DNA from: Ophiocordyceps camponoti-saundersi (nom. inval.)
Lineage: Eukaryota; Ascomycota; Sordariomycetes; Hypocreales; Ophiocordycipitaceae
Length of the DNA stretch: 64,000 bases
Assembly: GCA_003339415.1 (NCBI GenBank)
Contig: PDHQ01000016.1
Location: 289,534 to 353,533, forward strand
Direction of reading: 5' to 3'
Shown here: piece by piece, positions 33,191 to 44,284 of the stretch
Layout: the number at the start of each line of letters is the position of its first letter
Position numbering within the stretch: position 1 is the stretch's first letter
Notes under the pieces: generated by a model
The model's input: only the letters and a program-made list of their open reading frames with translations
Told to the model about the DNA's origin: nothing
The model's database searches: none
Translations under genes and position numbers: made by a program

Positions 33191-34159
33191 ATGGCCCTGG
33201 ACTCGCCGTTGGACATGACCGTCCCTCTCGTTCAACCGGCGGTACCCGTCAAAGATGCGGCTACGGCCCGGAAGCGCAGAAGACGTGCCCCTGCCGGCGG
33301 TGCCTCGGACGACTGCTTCACCTGCTCGAAACGCAACATCAAATGCGATCGAAGGCGACCATATTGCTCTCAATGTCTCCTGATTGGCAACGAATGCTCC
33401 GGATACAAGACGCAGCTTACGTGGGGCGTGGGCGTCGCCAGCAGGGGCAAGCTCCGCGGCTTATCTCTCCCCATTGCCAAGGCTCCTCCCGTCTCCCGAG
33501 AGCCGAAAAAATCTCCGGCCCGGCGATCAAGGGCCAACTCGGCCGTGTCGACGACGACGGCGTCCACGACCTCGACGACCACGACGCAGTGGATGGAGCG
33601 CGAGGGCGGAGGCATCGGATCGACGCAGTGCGGTCCCATCGACATACCGACCGTCTCCGACTTGGCAGGCTCCTTTTACGACTACAACATGTCCATGTCC
33701 CAGCCCGAGGGCGCGGCCTGTCTCTCGCACGCCGGCTGGGGTTACTCGCCTGATATGATGCACCATCATCACTCCCAGGCCAAGTTCTCCCTTCCCCTGA
33801 TGACGGATAGCCTGTCGTCGTCGACGGATTCCGTCAGTGACGTCGACTACCTCTCGCCCCTGAGCCAATCCTACTCCCGGGATGATATGCCGTTTGGCGG
33901 CGGAGGCGGAGGCGGGAACGGCGGCAGCGGTAGCCAGCCCGTCATGTACGACAGCTACTCGGCCAGTCACAGTCCTCCCTCGACATTGGTATTGGACTAT
34001 AGCCGCGCGCCTACTTCGTGCCCGGGCCTCATTTATGCGCACTCGGAGCCGAGCTCGAGCCTCCCGTCTCACCACCAGTTGAATGCTTACAGAATGATGC
34101 GGGAATGCAACGGCCTGGGCGAGAATCATATGGTTCCCTGTCCGGGCTTTCGCTTCTGA
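33191..34159 (+). CDS. Zn2Cys6 transcription factor, short form
   Basis: ATG at 33191 gives 322 residues without introns. The zinc cluster starts near residue 42: CFTCSKRNIKCDRRRPYC followed by SQCLLIGNEC, with exact C2-6-6-2-6 spacing. It is preceded by a basic stretch (RKRRRR) and followed by the conserved extension WGVGVASRGKLRGLSLPIA, a tail I associate with the Moc3-like group of fungal regulators. The rest is Ser/Thr/Gly-rich and disordered (GGGGGGG, QPVMYDS, SHSPPSTL) and ends PCPGFRF. The large C-terminal regulatory domain usual in this group is absent, and no frame after 34159 restores it. Either the protein is naturally short, or the model misses a distant exon. The long repeat-rich upstream region suggests complex control. 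The frame extends upstream of 33191, but without an ATG. Confidence 0.75.
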   Translation: MALDSPLDMTVPLVQPAVPVKDAATARKRRRRAPAGGASDDCFTCSKRNIKCDRRRPYCSQCLLIGNECSGYKTQLTWGVGVASRGKLRGLSLPIAKAPPVSREPKKSPARRSRANSAVSTTTASTTSTTTTQWMEREGGGIGSTQCGPIDIPTVSDLAGSFYDYNMSMSQPEGAACLSHAGWGYSPDMMHHHHSQAKFSLPLMTDSLSSSTDSVSDVDYLSPLSQSYSRDDMPFGGGGGGGNGGSGSQPVMYDSYSASHSPPSTLVLDYSRAPTSCPGLIYAHSEPSSSLPSHHQLNAYRMMRECNGLGENHMVPCPGFRF

Positions 34160-36017
34160 TGGAGTCTAGAGGGAGCGAATCGACTTGTCCTCGATGATGG
34201 ATACTACGTTTCTTTCCTTGTCTATTTCTGCTTTCTCCTTATTGCGGATGAGCGGGCCGCGTATCCCCTTTCTCTACATACATACATACGCTGTTGCTAC
34301 CGATAACCAGGGTCGGTGACATGCCATATCCTATCACACCCATCCTGTGTGAGTGGGGGGAGCGGGAGTCGGGAGATTCAGGGGGGGATCCAAGATACCC
34401 ACTCCGAACCCCCTTATTACTTTCATCGAGCTCATCATTGAGTCGAGCAGGCAGTCGATACCGGAACTTGGGATCCGTTTTCTTTTGTCCGAAACCCAGA
34501 CATCTCCCCAACGAGATGCACAGGCAACTCTGTTGATGCGAATGGAAGAGAAAGAGGCGTCATATGCGGGAAACGGAACTGTATGTATGTACTTGGGCCA
34601 GAGCTGGACTCGGCAACGGTCGTCTTTATCCACGGCCTTTTCTCTGTTCCTCTTCTTTTCCTTTCTTGTTACGCGGTTGGCATTTTGGAGCGAACCATCG
34701 CGAACCCTCCCCTTTTTCTCTCTCTCGTCTTATTTCTCTCTTGGGAGCAATCGTCACCCTTTTGCATCTTGATTTCTCTTCTGACTTTACTATTCAGTAC
34801 GTCTGGCGTTCATCATTCTTCTCTTCTCTTCTCTTCCTCGCTCTGTACGGCCGACACTTGGTATACTAAGGGATGAAGATAAGGGAAGGGGGGGCAACTT
34901 ACTCACATGAGCTTGTTTTTCTTCTCTTTATAGTATGTGATGAGTCGAGATCGGTCGAGACGGGTTGGTTTGGTGTGAGGCATGTATCGAGAGGGCATTC
35001 GCTTTTCGCATGGCATGGCGTGTGTATTTTGGGAGGCCTTCTTCTTCGTCAACTCGTATATAGGGATTATATCATGATGTTTATGCAGAGATGACTCCAG
35101 CTCGACATCCTCTTCAATCCAGACGAGGTTGAACAGAACTACTTGCCTGTCTATCTTGTCCATGAATCTAGATATCAGGGACCAGTATCGACTTTCATCT
35201 TTCGCTCACTATCAGTACCTTGCCATCACTTCTCTTCTCCAGCTATCTTGCAAAGATGTTCTCCTAATCCGACACTACAGCTTATTTTCTTTTGTCGGCT
35301 ATTCTAGGAAAGGAACGGCCCGATTCCCGTCGACGAACCATCGTCTTAGCCTTTCTTCGCCTGTTCTTTTCTTTTTCATGTCTCGCCTTAGTCGCTCAGT
35401 CCGGTCTAGTCAGTGGCAGCCAGCCTGATTTCTTGGCCGAGATGCCTTACCAATGCCTGTTTCTTAACGGCCAAAGTCCGTCATCTAGCCATCCTAACTG
35501 CGACGCCTCTCTCGTCGGTGCTGAGGATCGGAGAAACGGGCGAAGCATGTCTTATCTTCAGGTCCAGATTTTGCCTCAATCTGCTAGACGCTTCAGCTGC
35601 ATGTCTGAAACTCTCCTTGCCGTCCTATCACCCGGCGGCTGCTGCTGGTGCTGGAGAATTCAAAACCTGCACCGCAGAGAGCGTAAAGTCTGAGATTAAC
35701 AAGAGTGATGCGCGGGTAACGTCAGTTGTGTGCCAGCGCAGAAACCTAGGTAATTTATAATCATGGGTGGCCACTAATGGATCCTCCCACAGGCGTATGA
35801 CCTATCGTGGCGTCCGCATCTTGGCTGCGGAAGCCCCGACGACGTCTTGAGGGTGGCCCTGTCACGAGCGACGAGCACGCCGGATGTCTGCCGACAACAC
35901 TGCGCGGTTCTCGAGGTCTCCCTGACTCAAAGACTTGCGTACGTTGGCCGAGGTTCGCAGGCTGATGGGCGTCAGAAACTTGCACGTCAAGTCTTGGCTG
36001 CGGCGCCACCCATCAGG
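34160..36017. other. Intergenic region
   Basis: About 1.9 kb between the regulator gene and DUG3. The only suggestive content is the CFEM-like remnant listed separately. The remaining frames are short and overlapping. Confidence 0.5.
35330..35690 (+). pseudogene. Possible degenerate CFEM-like secreted protein
   Basis: One frame reads a signal-peptide-like stretch (FLRLFFSFSCLALVAQSG) followed by QPDFLAEMPYQC. A second frame, shifted, reads FCLNLLDASAACLKL then YHPAAAAGAGEFKTC, which recalls the second half of a CFEM domain. No single frame or obvious intron joins the two, and the first lacks a clear ATG. It may be a frameshifted remnant or a gene whose splicing I could not resolve. Confidence 0.25.
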
Positions 36018-37236
36018 TCAAAGCTGGACCGGGGTCGGCTCGTGGGCTGGGCTGGGCGCCTTTTCATTGGAAACAAGTCCCTTTGTCTGTACAAAGGCAC
36101 TGGAGCGAACGTGACAGGGGTCCCGCTCGTAATGCCGGTCGAGGATGGGATGCATCATGACCGTCTGCCGGTGAATGGTCAAGATGGAGTTTGTCGGGAC
36201 GTTGACCCAATTTTCTGACTGCCATCAGCCGGGAAAGTTCACAAGGGGCAAGAGAGACGAGTTTACCCCTCTCAAATGTCAGCGGCTCGCTGGCGACGAG
36301 GACGATGTCGGCGCCCTTGTCCCTCCGCTCCATCTGGTACTGGCGATCGTCCGGTTCTGTCGTCCGAGTGGCCCATTGCGTACCGGAGGAGTAGTAGAGA
36401 CTGGCGGCCTCGTCCTTGGAGCTGCTGACGTATCGCGTGCAGATAACGCTGTGGCCGTCGGTGAGGGCCAGGTTGAGCAGGCTTCTGGTATCGACATCGT
36501 CGGCCTGCATCACATCCTGCGGTATCGAGTCGGTGAGTTGATTGATTTGGGCGATTGTTTGCTCCATAGCCTTGCGAAGCACTGTCGGACCGAAGCCGGT
36601 CTCGGGACAGGCGCTCGGGTCGTGGCCGAGTCGCTCTAGTGTGTCGAGGAAGAGTGCAAATGCCCATTCGCTATCGGTACCTCCTTTGACGCCGAGATAC
36701 CACTTGTCGGCGAGGCGTTGGCCGAGACGGCGCTTGATGTGCTTCCAGCCGCCGAGATTACCGTTGTGCATCCACATGAGGCTGCCATGGGTAAAGGGGT
36801 GGCAGTTATCCTCGCTTAGAGACCCTTCGGTGGTGGCGCGGACATGGCCGAAGATGAGGCGCGAAGCCGTCTTGGACGCGATGCGTTGCAGATTGGTGCA
36901 GTTCCAGGCCGGTATCGTCGAAGTGAAGAGGCAGGGAGCCGCGCCGAGCTTGGGGTCTGTGTAGAAGCCGATGCCGAAGCCATCTGCGTTATTTTGGCCG
37001 CGCCGCGTGTCCTTGAGAGGGCCGAATTGACATCAGCTCTGGAAACTCCATCGCGACGGGGACGAAGACCATGCTCACGAGCCGCAGTCTCGAGTCAAAA
37101 GATTGCTTGAGGATGGAATGATCCGGATCGAGAATGAGCTTAGACAAGAGGATCTCGTCGCTGCCCTTGTATACCTGGATGAATGAGCTTCGCCAAGATG
37201 ACGCGTGTGCAGTTCACGAACCAGGAAGCGGCACAT
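36018..37236 (-). CDS. dug3: Class II glutamine amidotransferase, DUG3-like
   Basis: Four exons, complement of 37236-37222, 37174-37079, 37011-36267 and 36214-36018, 350 residues. Exon 1 is only 15 nt and encodes MCRFL; Cys2 becomes the N-terminal nucleophile of this Ntn-hydrolase. Exon 2 continues VYKGSDEILLSKLILDP. Exon 3 has DGFGIGFYTDP, AHVR-type FGHVRATTEG, the DNCHPFTHG block, MWMHNGNLGGWK and GGTDSEWAFALFLDTLE. Exon 4 restores the conserved ENWVNVPTNSIL. DUG3, with DUG2 and DUG1, degrades cytosolic glutathione by removing its glutamate. Each splice junction falls in phase and rebuilds a conserved block, so the model is strong. Confidence 0.93.
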
Positions 37237-37975
37237 GGCTGAGATGCAGGAGATGCCAAATCTCTTTGTTGGAGGGAGATCCGAAGGTCGGAGGAGGCGA
37301 GAATGAAGGAGAATGCTGTCTAGGGTAGGCAGATATCTTCGCTACCTACTCGGCCCCTCCCGCCGGTCGATTTCAAGGGGGTAAATTAGCCCCTTTTTCA
37401 GGATCTGCTTGACAGCACGGGTGTGAAGATGTCTAATGAAAATCGATAGCCAGCCTGTCGAGGTTTAAGTAACGGATCTGTGCGGCTTAGTAGCGATTGA
37501 CAAGGGACGGCACGTTGAGGGCAACGTCATGATGCCCACTAGGAGCTTCGGAAGTAAAAGGTCACGAGTGATAACGACCAAGAGCAACCAACTCTTGAAC
37601 TCTTGATCATATTCTATCTACGGACGTACATAGATACCTCAAGATGGAAGAAACAAGGAGGACGGGAAACGCATCTATCATTGTTGGAAATTGACTGGCC
37701 TCTTTAGCAGTGACAGACAGCCACGTGACACGCGGCACATCCCGCACCCACCATGAGGCGTCGATCCTGATGCCACTGAGTGTGCGACTAGCAGTCACGC
37801 GGTACGTACCCCCTTTGCTTAACGCGGTCCTCGAAAGAGACGCGACCCGCGTTCTTCTTCCAACCTATAACAGAAAGCTCTCTCTCTCTCTCTGGACAGC
37901 CTCTTTTCTCTTACTCCCCTCCGGACCGCGTCTTCCCTCTTTTCCCACGTGGCTCTGAGAGAGAAAAGGATCACG
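37237..37975. other. Intergenic region between DUG3 and CDT2
   Basis: Divergent spacing of 739 bp serving as promoter for both. A CT run at 37878-37893 lies close to the CDT2 start. No coding frame over 82 codons. Confidence 0.5.
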
Positions 37976-40258
37976 ATGGAGGCAGATATCATCCATTCCG
38001 ACGATGATGACGTGCCCTCGAGCCCTCCAGCTATCCCACTGGACGACAACGGATTCCTCTCCCCAACAATCATGGCACGCTCGTCAAGGTCCTCAACGAG
38101 ACTCCCGTCAAGATCTCCCACAAGGTCGACGACTCGGACAAAGGAGAAGCGCCTTCCCTCTGTGACGCCGAGGAGGTTTCGCACTTTCTTCACTCCACGC
38201 AACCAGCTGTCTACGAGCAGTCGAATGACACTGGGGACTATGGATTCTGCTTCCGTCAACCGTCTGGCTCCCAGACTACTGTCACCGCCCCCAAGTTCCG
38301 ACCCGATTGAGCCACCCTCTTCGCCGACGGAGCGGCTACTGGCTGTGGAAGATGGCCAACGAAAGAAACGTCATGTGTCCCAGTCCGGGCTGCGGACGAA
38401 GCGTCGTCGGACAGAAGACGAAACAGCTGCCACTGAGAATGCCGTCAATGAGCGTGCTGCTCTAAACGAGCGGCGCACCCTTGTGAGCGACGGTCATATA
38501 CTGGGCCCTTGGCCATCTTGCTCACAGCTACAGAGCCAGTTCTTCAAAGCTAGCCGCAGAGGCGTCACCGGCTCGAGCGGCAAGCCTCTCGAATCCAGCC
38601 CGACACTCATCACCGACTCGCTCACGGTCAGTTACCGTCTGCTTTCTACGGAGGAAATAGCCAATTGGCCTGTGACTAACTCGGTCTCACAGACCCTTCA
38701 AGGATACCAGCCGCAGCCTGTTCGAAAGCTGCGTAACCGTGGCTTCGAAGCCTGCCTGCTGGATCGCGAACATGGCTTTCACACTCACACCGGCAAGCAA
38801 TATCTAGCCTTTCCTGCCTCAGATCCTAGAATAGAGACGGCCAACTTCTACAGCGACAGCTCCGACGCTTACCACTGCCAACCCAATGGCAGCCTCGCAG
38901 GCTCATCTATCCCTTTTAGCCTCGCAAGCTGCCATCGGACCTCTCTCACGGCCATCGGTGACGAACGAGGCGACGTTCGCTTTCTTTCTACCGCCGATGA
39001 CGACGGCACCAGAGTCATCAGCTGGGTCAAGGTTCACGAAAATGCTATCATGGACCTCGCCATCTCGGCCGATGACGCTCGGATGGCCAGCGCTTGCGGC
39101 GATCGGTCGGGCCGCGTAGTTGATATGCAGACGCAGACCATCGCCGTCGAGCTAGGCGGGCACCGTGACTCGCTGCGGCAGGTCACCTTTCAGCCCGGAG
39201 GTAGCGGCGGTAATGTGCTCGCCTCATCGGATCGCGCCGGCCGCGTCCAGATATGGGACCTGCGATGCTCCTCCCTACCGGCTCAATGCTTCTCGTCAGC
39301 AGAGGGCGGCACTCAGCGAGACCGGAGACTGGACATGGCGGCGGCCAGAACGGTCAATACCATCGACAACGCGCACTCTCGTACCGTCGAGGGAAACACC
39401 TCGTCCTCGTCCGTCACGGCCCTGCAATGGCTACCCGCAGGCCGCGAGCATCTATTGCTCACGGGCTCCGAGGCCAACGCGTCCATCAAGCTATGGGACA
39501 CTCGCTACATCAAGCCGAGGCGCCAGCGCCAAGCGGCGGAGACACCCCTCGCGGCGACGCCCCAACCGACCTCCCACGCCTGGCGCTCCTACGGCATCAC
39601 GTCCATGGCCCTCGGCGCCGACGCGGCACGCCTCTACGTCGTCTGCAAGGACAGCACCGTCTACGTCTACTCGACCAATCACCTCCTCCTAGGCCACGCG
39701 CCCGAGCTGCTAGACGGGGCAAGCAAGCGCAAACCGCTCGGAAGCCAAGGTCTAGGCCCCCTCTACGGCTTCAAGAACGACATGCTCCACGTCGGATCCT
39801 TCTACGTCAAGTGCGCCATCCGACCAGCCGGCGCCAACGGCGCAGACGAGCTCCTCGCCGTAGGCAGCTCCGACGGATGTCCCGTCCTCTTCCCCACCGA
39901 TGAGCGCTACATGCGCGCTTCCTGGGCCCGTCGCGAACACGTCCCTTCGACGAGGACGATGTCAGCCATGGCGCCGCCGCCGCCTTCGCCCCTGACGAAC
40001 CCATCATCCTCATCTTCGTCGTCCACCATTCTCAACGCCGGAACGCCTCTCATTCGCGGTCACAGCCACGAGGTCACCACGCTCACCTGGTCTCGAGAAG
40101 GGGGGCTCTTGACCGCGTCGGACGACTGCTTCGTTCGCCGGTGGCGGCAGAAGGCTTCGCGCGCTACCTACCTGCGTCAGGTGGGCGAATTCGGCGGCGA
40201 GAGACACCTCGCTGGATGGGCTTCGGTGGGGGACGATTGGGATGACGATGAGAGTTGA
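37976..40258 (+). CDS. cdt2: WD40 substrate receptor CDT2 (CRL4-Cdt2 ubiquitin ligase)
   Basis: One exon from ATG 37976, 760 residues. After about 200 disordered residues the WD40 blocks follow in the order of the Cdt2/DTL family: HENAIMDLAIS, GHRDSLRQVTFQPG, DRAGRVQIWDLRC, a VTALQWL block, SIKLWDTRYIK, YGITSMALGADAARLYVVC, FYVKCAIRP...AVGSSDG, and GHSHEVTTLTWSREG..LTASDD. The WDxR-type motifs (IWDLRC, LWDTRY) are the DDB1-binding boxes. The complex destroys Cdt1 and other PCNA-bound proteins in S phase and after DNA damage. Basic/Ser-rich stretches near residues 35-75 and 125-145 are likely regulated. The frame extends nine codons above 37976 without an ATG. Confidence 0.85.
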   Translation: MEADIIHSDDDDVPSSPPAIPLDDNGFLSPTIMARSSRSSTRLPSRSPTRSTTRTKEKRLPSVTPRRFRTFFTPRNQLSTSSRMTLGTMDSASVNRLAPRLLSPPPSSDPIEPPSSPTERLLAVEDGQRKKRHVSQSGLRTKRRRTEDETAATENAVNERAALNERRTLVSDGHILGPWPSCSQLQSQFFKASRRGVTGSSGKPLESSPTLITDSLTVSYRLLSTEEIANWPVTNSVSQTLQGYQPQPVRKLRNRGFEACLLDREHGFHTHTGKQYLAFPASDPRIETANFYSDSSDAYHCQPNGSLAGSSIPFSLASCHRTSLTAIGDERGDVRFLSTADDDGTRVISWVKVHENAIMDLAISADDARMASACGDRSGRVVDMQTQTIAVELGGHRDSLRQVTFQPGGSGGNVLASSDRAGRVQIWDLRCSSLPAQCFSSAEGGTQRDRRLDMAAARTVNTIDNAHSRTVEGNTSSSSVTALQWLPAGREHLLLTGSEANASIKLWDTRYIKPRRQRQAAETPLAATPQPTSHAWRSYGITSMALGADAARLYVVCKDSTVYVYSTNHLLLGHAPELLDGASKRKPLGSQGLGPLYGFKNDMLHVGSFYVKCAIRPAGANGADELLAVGSSDGCPVLFPTDERYMRASWARREHVPSTRTMSAMAPPPPSPLTNPSSSSSSSTILNAGTPLIRGHSHEVTTLTWSREGGLLTASDDCFVRRWRQKASRATYLRQVGEFGGERHLAGWASVGDDWDDDES

Positions 40259-40645
40259 TGATACCCTCCTCCTTTTGTTTCTTTTAAAGAGCTTGCTGTG
40301 CTTCGTCTATCGGCACGAACGCTACGGCATTTTTGATGGGAGATGCTGTTTTCTCTTGGTGGCTGTCGGATAGATGGTTCGATAGACCGGCCTGTGCGAG
40401 TGGAAGTATGATACCCTCCTTGAGCGATGGGACTTTAGTAGTGAGGAAGTGCTCAGGGGTAATTCTCCGCTGGGCTTAGGTTTGGCACAACAAGACACAA
40501 TCACAGAAATTATCCCTGATGCAGCACCTTGGACCTCTTCATAACTTCCTCCCTCACGATACCTGCCTACCAGGCATGTTCTCAGCGTCAGCCACCATCT
40601 GTATACATACATACGTACGTACATAACTGGGAGTGGAATCCAACC
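40259..40645. other. Intergenic stretch between convergent CDT2 and GEP3
   Basis: 387 bp of shared 3' flank; a short GTAC/CATA repeat at 40600-40626. No coding content seen. Confidence 0.5.
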
Positions 40646-43287
40646 CTAGATCCTAATCCTCCCGGCATCCCTGACATAAGTCGATCCCCTAATATTCTTA
40701 GACTTCTTCGCCATACTCCTCTGGAACCGCAGCATGCCATTGCGTGTCCCCGCCCCCTTCATGCTACGCCTGGGTCTGGCCTTCATGGGCGCCAAAAGCC
40801 TCGCCGGCTTGTTATTCTCCCAGCCATGCAGCGGCCTCCTGAACGCGACGAAGCGGCCCTCGGGCGAGTAAACGTCGACGGCCGGCCAATCGTCCAGGGC
40901 GTCGTATTCCTTCCTTGGCACGGCCTCGGCCATCTGCGAGTCGTGAAAACCGAGCCCGTCCTGGAATTGTTCTTTCGTCAACGGATCAGGCGGAGGCTCA
41001 GGGATTGGCTCCGGCGGAGGTTCCAAGCCAATCTTTTGCCAGAATTCAGCCTTCTGCGGAATGACATTTGGGGGAGGTTCGAAGCCGATGTCGTCCTCGG
41101 CTCCCTTTTCCGTCACCAAAGACTTGGCCCAATGTTCGGGGCCGGGCTCTGGCTTGGAATCGACTTGCTTCACCCAAGACTTTACCGAAACTCTCGTGTC
41201 GGGCTTCAGGTCATTATCGATGGCCGTAACCCAAGACGCGGCCAAAGCACTAGAGCTGGGCTCGTCCTTGACTTTACTCTTCGTTATATGCGATTCGATT
41301 GAAGGTTCAGAGCTGAGCTTCTTCTCGACTTCGCTTGTTATGAATGACTCGGCCGACCGCCCAGGGTCCAAGCTCGCCTCCTCACCATCGCCATGGAGGC
41401 TGGGATATCTTTCGACGTTTCGTGCTCTAACCTGAGCCACAATCTCGACGTATCCGACGCCTTCGATGAGGATGTCAATGGAGAGCACGCGGAACGGTAG
41501 CCGATCTACCCGCAGCGATACAGCGTCCTTTCGTGTCAGGGGACCTGCCCTCTTCTTCGTCACGTCGTAGATCAACTTGAAAGTGCCGGCATGTCGTATC
41601 GTCTTGCTCGTGCCTGGAGCCATCCAATTCTTTACAGTCGGCGCCCGCCTCGTCTCTTCTTGAAACTCAATGGCTTTCTCTGCGGACGTCAGGTGCGTTG
41701 GAATGGGCGTAAAGTTATACATGAGAAAATCCAGCCGATTGGTGCGAGGCACGATACGGATCAGTCCGCCCCCGAGAAGCAATGCCTTGTCTGATGTGAG
41801 GGAAAACTGCTCGGGCACAATCCGTTTCCGCAAGACCAACGATTCTCTGTATTCATCTTTGACAAACATTGTCATGTCGTCCCGCTGCAAGCCCGGCATG
41901 TCGATGAGCTCCGGTCTGGGTCCAAAACGCGTTGTCCCGTATGGTATCCGTATGGGCGATACCGTTGTTCCAGGGTGCGGCGATGATAACGGCATTTCGG
42001 GCCAATCTCTTTCTGGCTGCAGCGGTGGCAGAAGTTTTTGAACCCGCAAGCAGGGTTCGATAGACTCCTGTTCCCGTACGGGAATGTCTTTACGGTGCTT
42101 GGGGAGAACGTCCTGAAAGAGTCTGCTCTTGCCGACGTTGACTTTGCCGACCAGCCACGAAGCGCCTCTGAAGCTGAACAGCCTCTCCCTTAACTTGTCT
42201 ACCCACCACGAGGCCACTGGACTGACGCATGTTACGTCCAGGCGCAGACGGGTCCCGGCACTTCCTAGAGCGTCTCGTAGAACCTGTCGAAAGTAGGGCA
42301 TCATCCGATCGACCATTTCTTTCTGAGGAGCCAGTAAGTCGGCTCGCGTGATGACGAAGCACATTGTTATTGAGCGCCCCAGCTTAAACTTGGACGTGTC
42401 GGAGCGGCGATTGCGCGTTCGCATATAGACACCGTGAAGCATGCTATGGAGTTGTGGGATAAGCGACATGGGGAAGTCGGCGGCGTCGATGACATGGTAG
42501 ATCATGTGGTGCCGGTGCGGTGACTCGGCTATGGTTTCTTCCAGGGAATCGAAGCTAGGGGAAGGAACAACCAACTTGGCCGTGTCCTTTGTCGAGCCGT
42601 AGTGCTTCAAGTCATGACATCGCTCGCATACGGGAGGCCGGTGGGAGCCCATCTCTGAAGCTGTCAGCTCACGAGCCTGTAAAAAGGTCGACGTCACGAC
42701 ATACGGTTCAGGAAAAGAGCTTGCGTGTCTTGTGTCGACAACATTGTGGCCGCTGTCAGTCCCAAGGAAGCGAGCTTTTCGTTGGCAGAGTTAAGAACTT
42801 CCTGCACAAGCTTGTCCGCTTCCCACTTTGAGCTTCTCTTCTTTTTTTGGCCATCGTGCACTTCTGGTTGCCCATTTGCTTTGACGTCGTCGCAAGACAC
42901 ATCCCCATCCCCCGTCGCTCCTTGACTTTCACCGTTGCGATGGATCCAGAACCGTACACGCCTGGACTGCACGTTGTAATAGCCTAGTCGGTTGGGATCA
43001 GTTGTTTGAGAGAAGGCTCCGCAGCCGCTACAAGTCACCGGGATATTCCTGGGCCCTTGTCTGTCTATCTCGGGTTGCGAAGGGTGTTCGTGCTCTTGAA
43101 AAGTTCGCGTCTTGTCTTTCCAGGGCTCCCGTATCTCTGTTGCTGATCTCGGGATTAAGTATCGTGGATCAAACCTTTCCTTGAATCTAACGTCTTTCAT
43201 CCGCAGTTTCCAGTCTGAAGTGTGAAACTGTCTGATGGCAAGAGGAGGAGCCCGATGGCGCCACGACACTGTCGTCGCTCGACGCAT
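40646..43287 (-). CDS. gep3: Mitochondrial circularly permuted GTPase GEP3 (YqeH/NOA1 family)
   Basis: Two exons, complement of 43287-42705 and about 42654-40646, about 863 residues. Donor is GTATGT; two acceptors six bases apart are possible. The ATG at 43287 begins a mitochondrial targeting sequence (MRRATTVSWRHRAPP, then RQFHTS). A zinc site CSGCGA...CERCHDLKHY spans the splice junction, as in YqeH. GTPase motifs occur in permuted order: ITRADLL (G4), CVSPVAS (G5), GKVNVGKSRLF (G1) and DMPGLQ (G3). The C-terminal third is acidic and proline-rich, longer than in yeast, and ends in a basic tail. The family assists mitochondrial small-subunit ribosome assembly. It starts 183 bp from the divergent mitochondrial ribosomal protein gene. 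Confidence 0.9.
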
Positions 43288-43470
43288 CGCCGGTCTCTGT
43301 AAGTCGTCGGCGTCCTCCTGACGAATTTTCCTTGAGCTGATGAAGAAATCTCGTATCAATACTTTTTCCGCTTCCGGTCGGTAATCTTATCGATTTTCTC
43401 ACTGGACCAAAAAAATCCAATGACCTCTCTGAGAGTGAGAGGTCATCAAGGAGCAGATTATAACGCCAGC
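43288..43470. promoter_or_regulatory. Shared promoter of two mitochondrial-translation genes
   Basis: 183 bp separate the start codons of GEP3 (minus) and MRP49 (plus). The pair points to joint expression of mitochondrial ribosome genes. No named element is recognised. Confidence 0.5.
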
Positions 43471-44284
43471 ATGAGGTCGTTAGGGTCACGATTGACCATC
43501 CTTCGTGAGGTATCTCGTGAGAAGTCATGGCAATACCTCTGATCATCGCACTGACTATGCGCCTAGAGGGTAACAGTTTCCCCTCCCTTGGCCCCGCCTC
43601 TGAGCTTTCTCTCATCAGTCATTCCAGCTCATCAAGCTACGATGCGGCCCCGGCGCTGCGATGCTGCCTCCTGAGGTGAAAAGAATACACCTCGACTTTG
43701 CTTTGTCAATGTATGAAGGTCACATGGGTGCCAGGTTTGTAACGTCAACCCTTCCCCTTCCCAACCCCATCATAGACGACAACGCGGACCTTCTTACCAA
43801 GCCTCGCCGTCCGTGATGTAGAAAATTCTGGAAGGAATGCCTCACGCGGCTCAAGTATCACAATCCCGGCATACCCATGATCGTCAATCGCCATGACCAC
43901 AACGAATCCCCTCCTATAATGACAATCTATTTCCGCTCCCCAACCGCGAAACCAGTTGACGGCTCCGAATCTCTTTCTGATCAGCTCAGCTCCTCCCGTC
44001 AGAACCTCGCCAAGGCACTACCGCCCGGCAAGGATGAAACGACGGTGAAGATCGACATGAAGGGCAAGCACTCGGATGAAATTCTTGAATTGTTTCTCGC
44101 CGAGACGAAGGCTACCACAATTCCGATCAGCGACAACGACGTTGAGGAGATGAAGGCCCTTGAAACGATGAAGAGGAGAACCGCTGCGGATCGTGAGCGC
44201 TGGAAACTCCAAAAGGAGCTAAAGGACAAGGAGGAAGCACTACTCAAGAAAGCGACCGACGTGATATCAAGTGCGGCAGAATGA
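43471..44284 (+). CDS. mrp49: Mitochondrial large-subunit ribosomal protein MRP49 (mL61 type)
   Basis: Three exons, 43471-43509, 43628-43734 and 43822-44284, 202 residues. Exon 1 encodes a short basic leader ending ILRE. Exon 2 gives LIKLRCGPGAAMLPPEVKR and HLDFALSMYEGHMGA. Exon 3 continues RKFWKECLTRLKYHNPGIPM, the core of the L51/S25/CI-B8 thioredoxin-like domain, and MTIYFR. The C-terminal half is charged and helical, probably fungus-specific. All junctions are in phase. It belongs to the mitochondrial 54S subunit. The first exon is the least certain part: it rests on frame and family length. Confidence 0.85.

Noticed and set aside
33527..34129. 200-codon minus-strand frame
   Set aside because: Antisense of the Zn2Cys6 gene; no motif.
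40529..41302. 257-codon plus-strand frame
   Set aside because: Antisense of the GEP3 C-terminal region, with no start context or motif.
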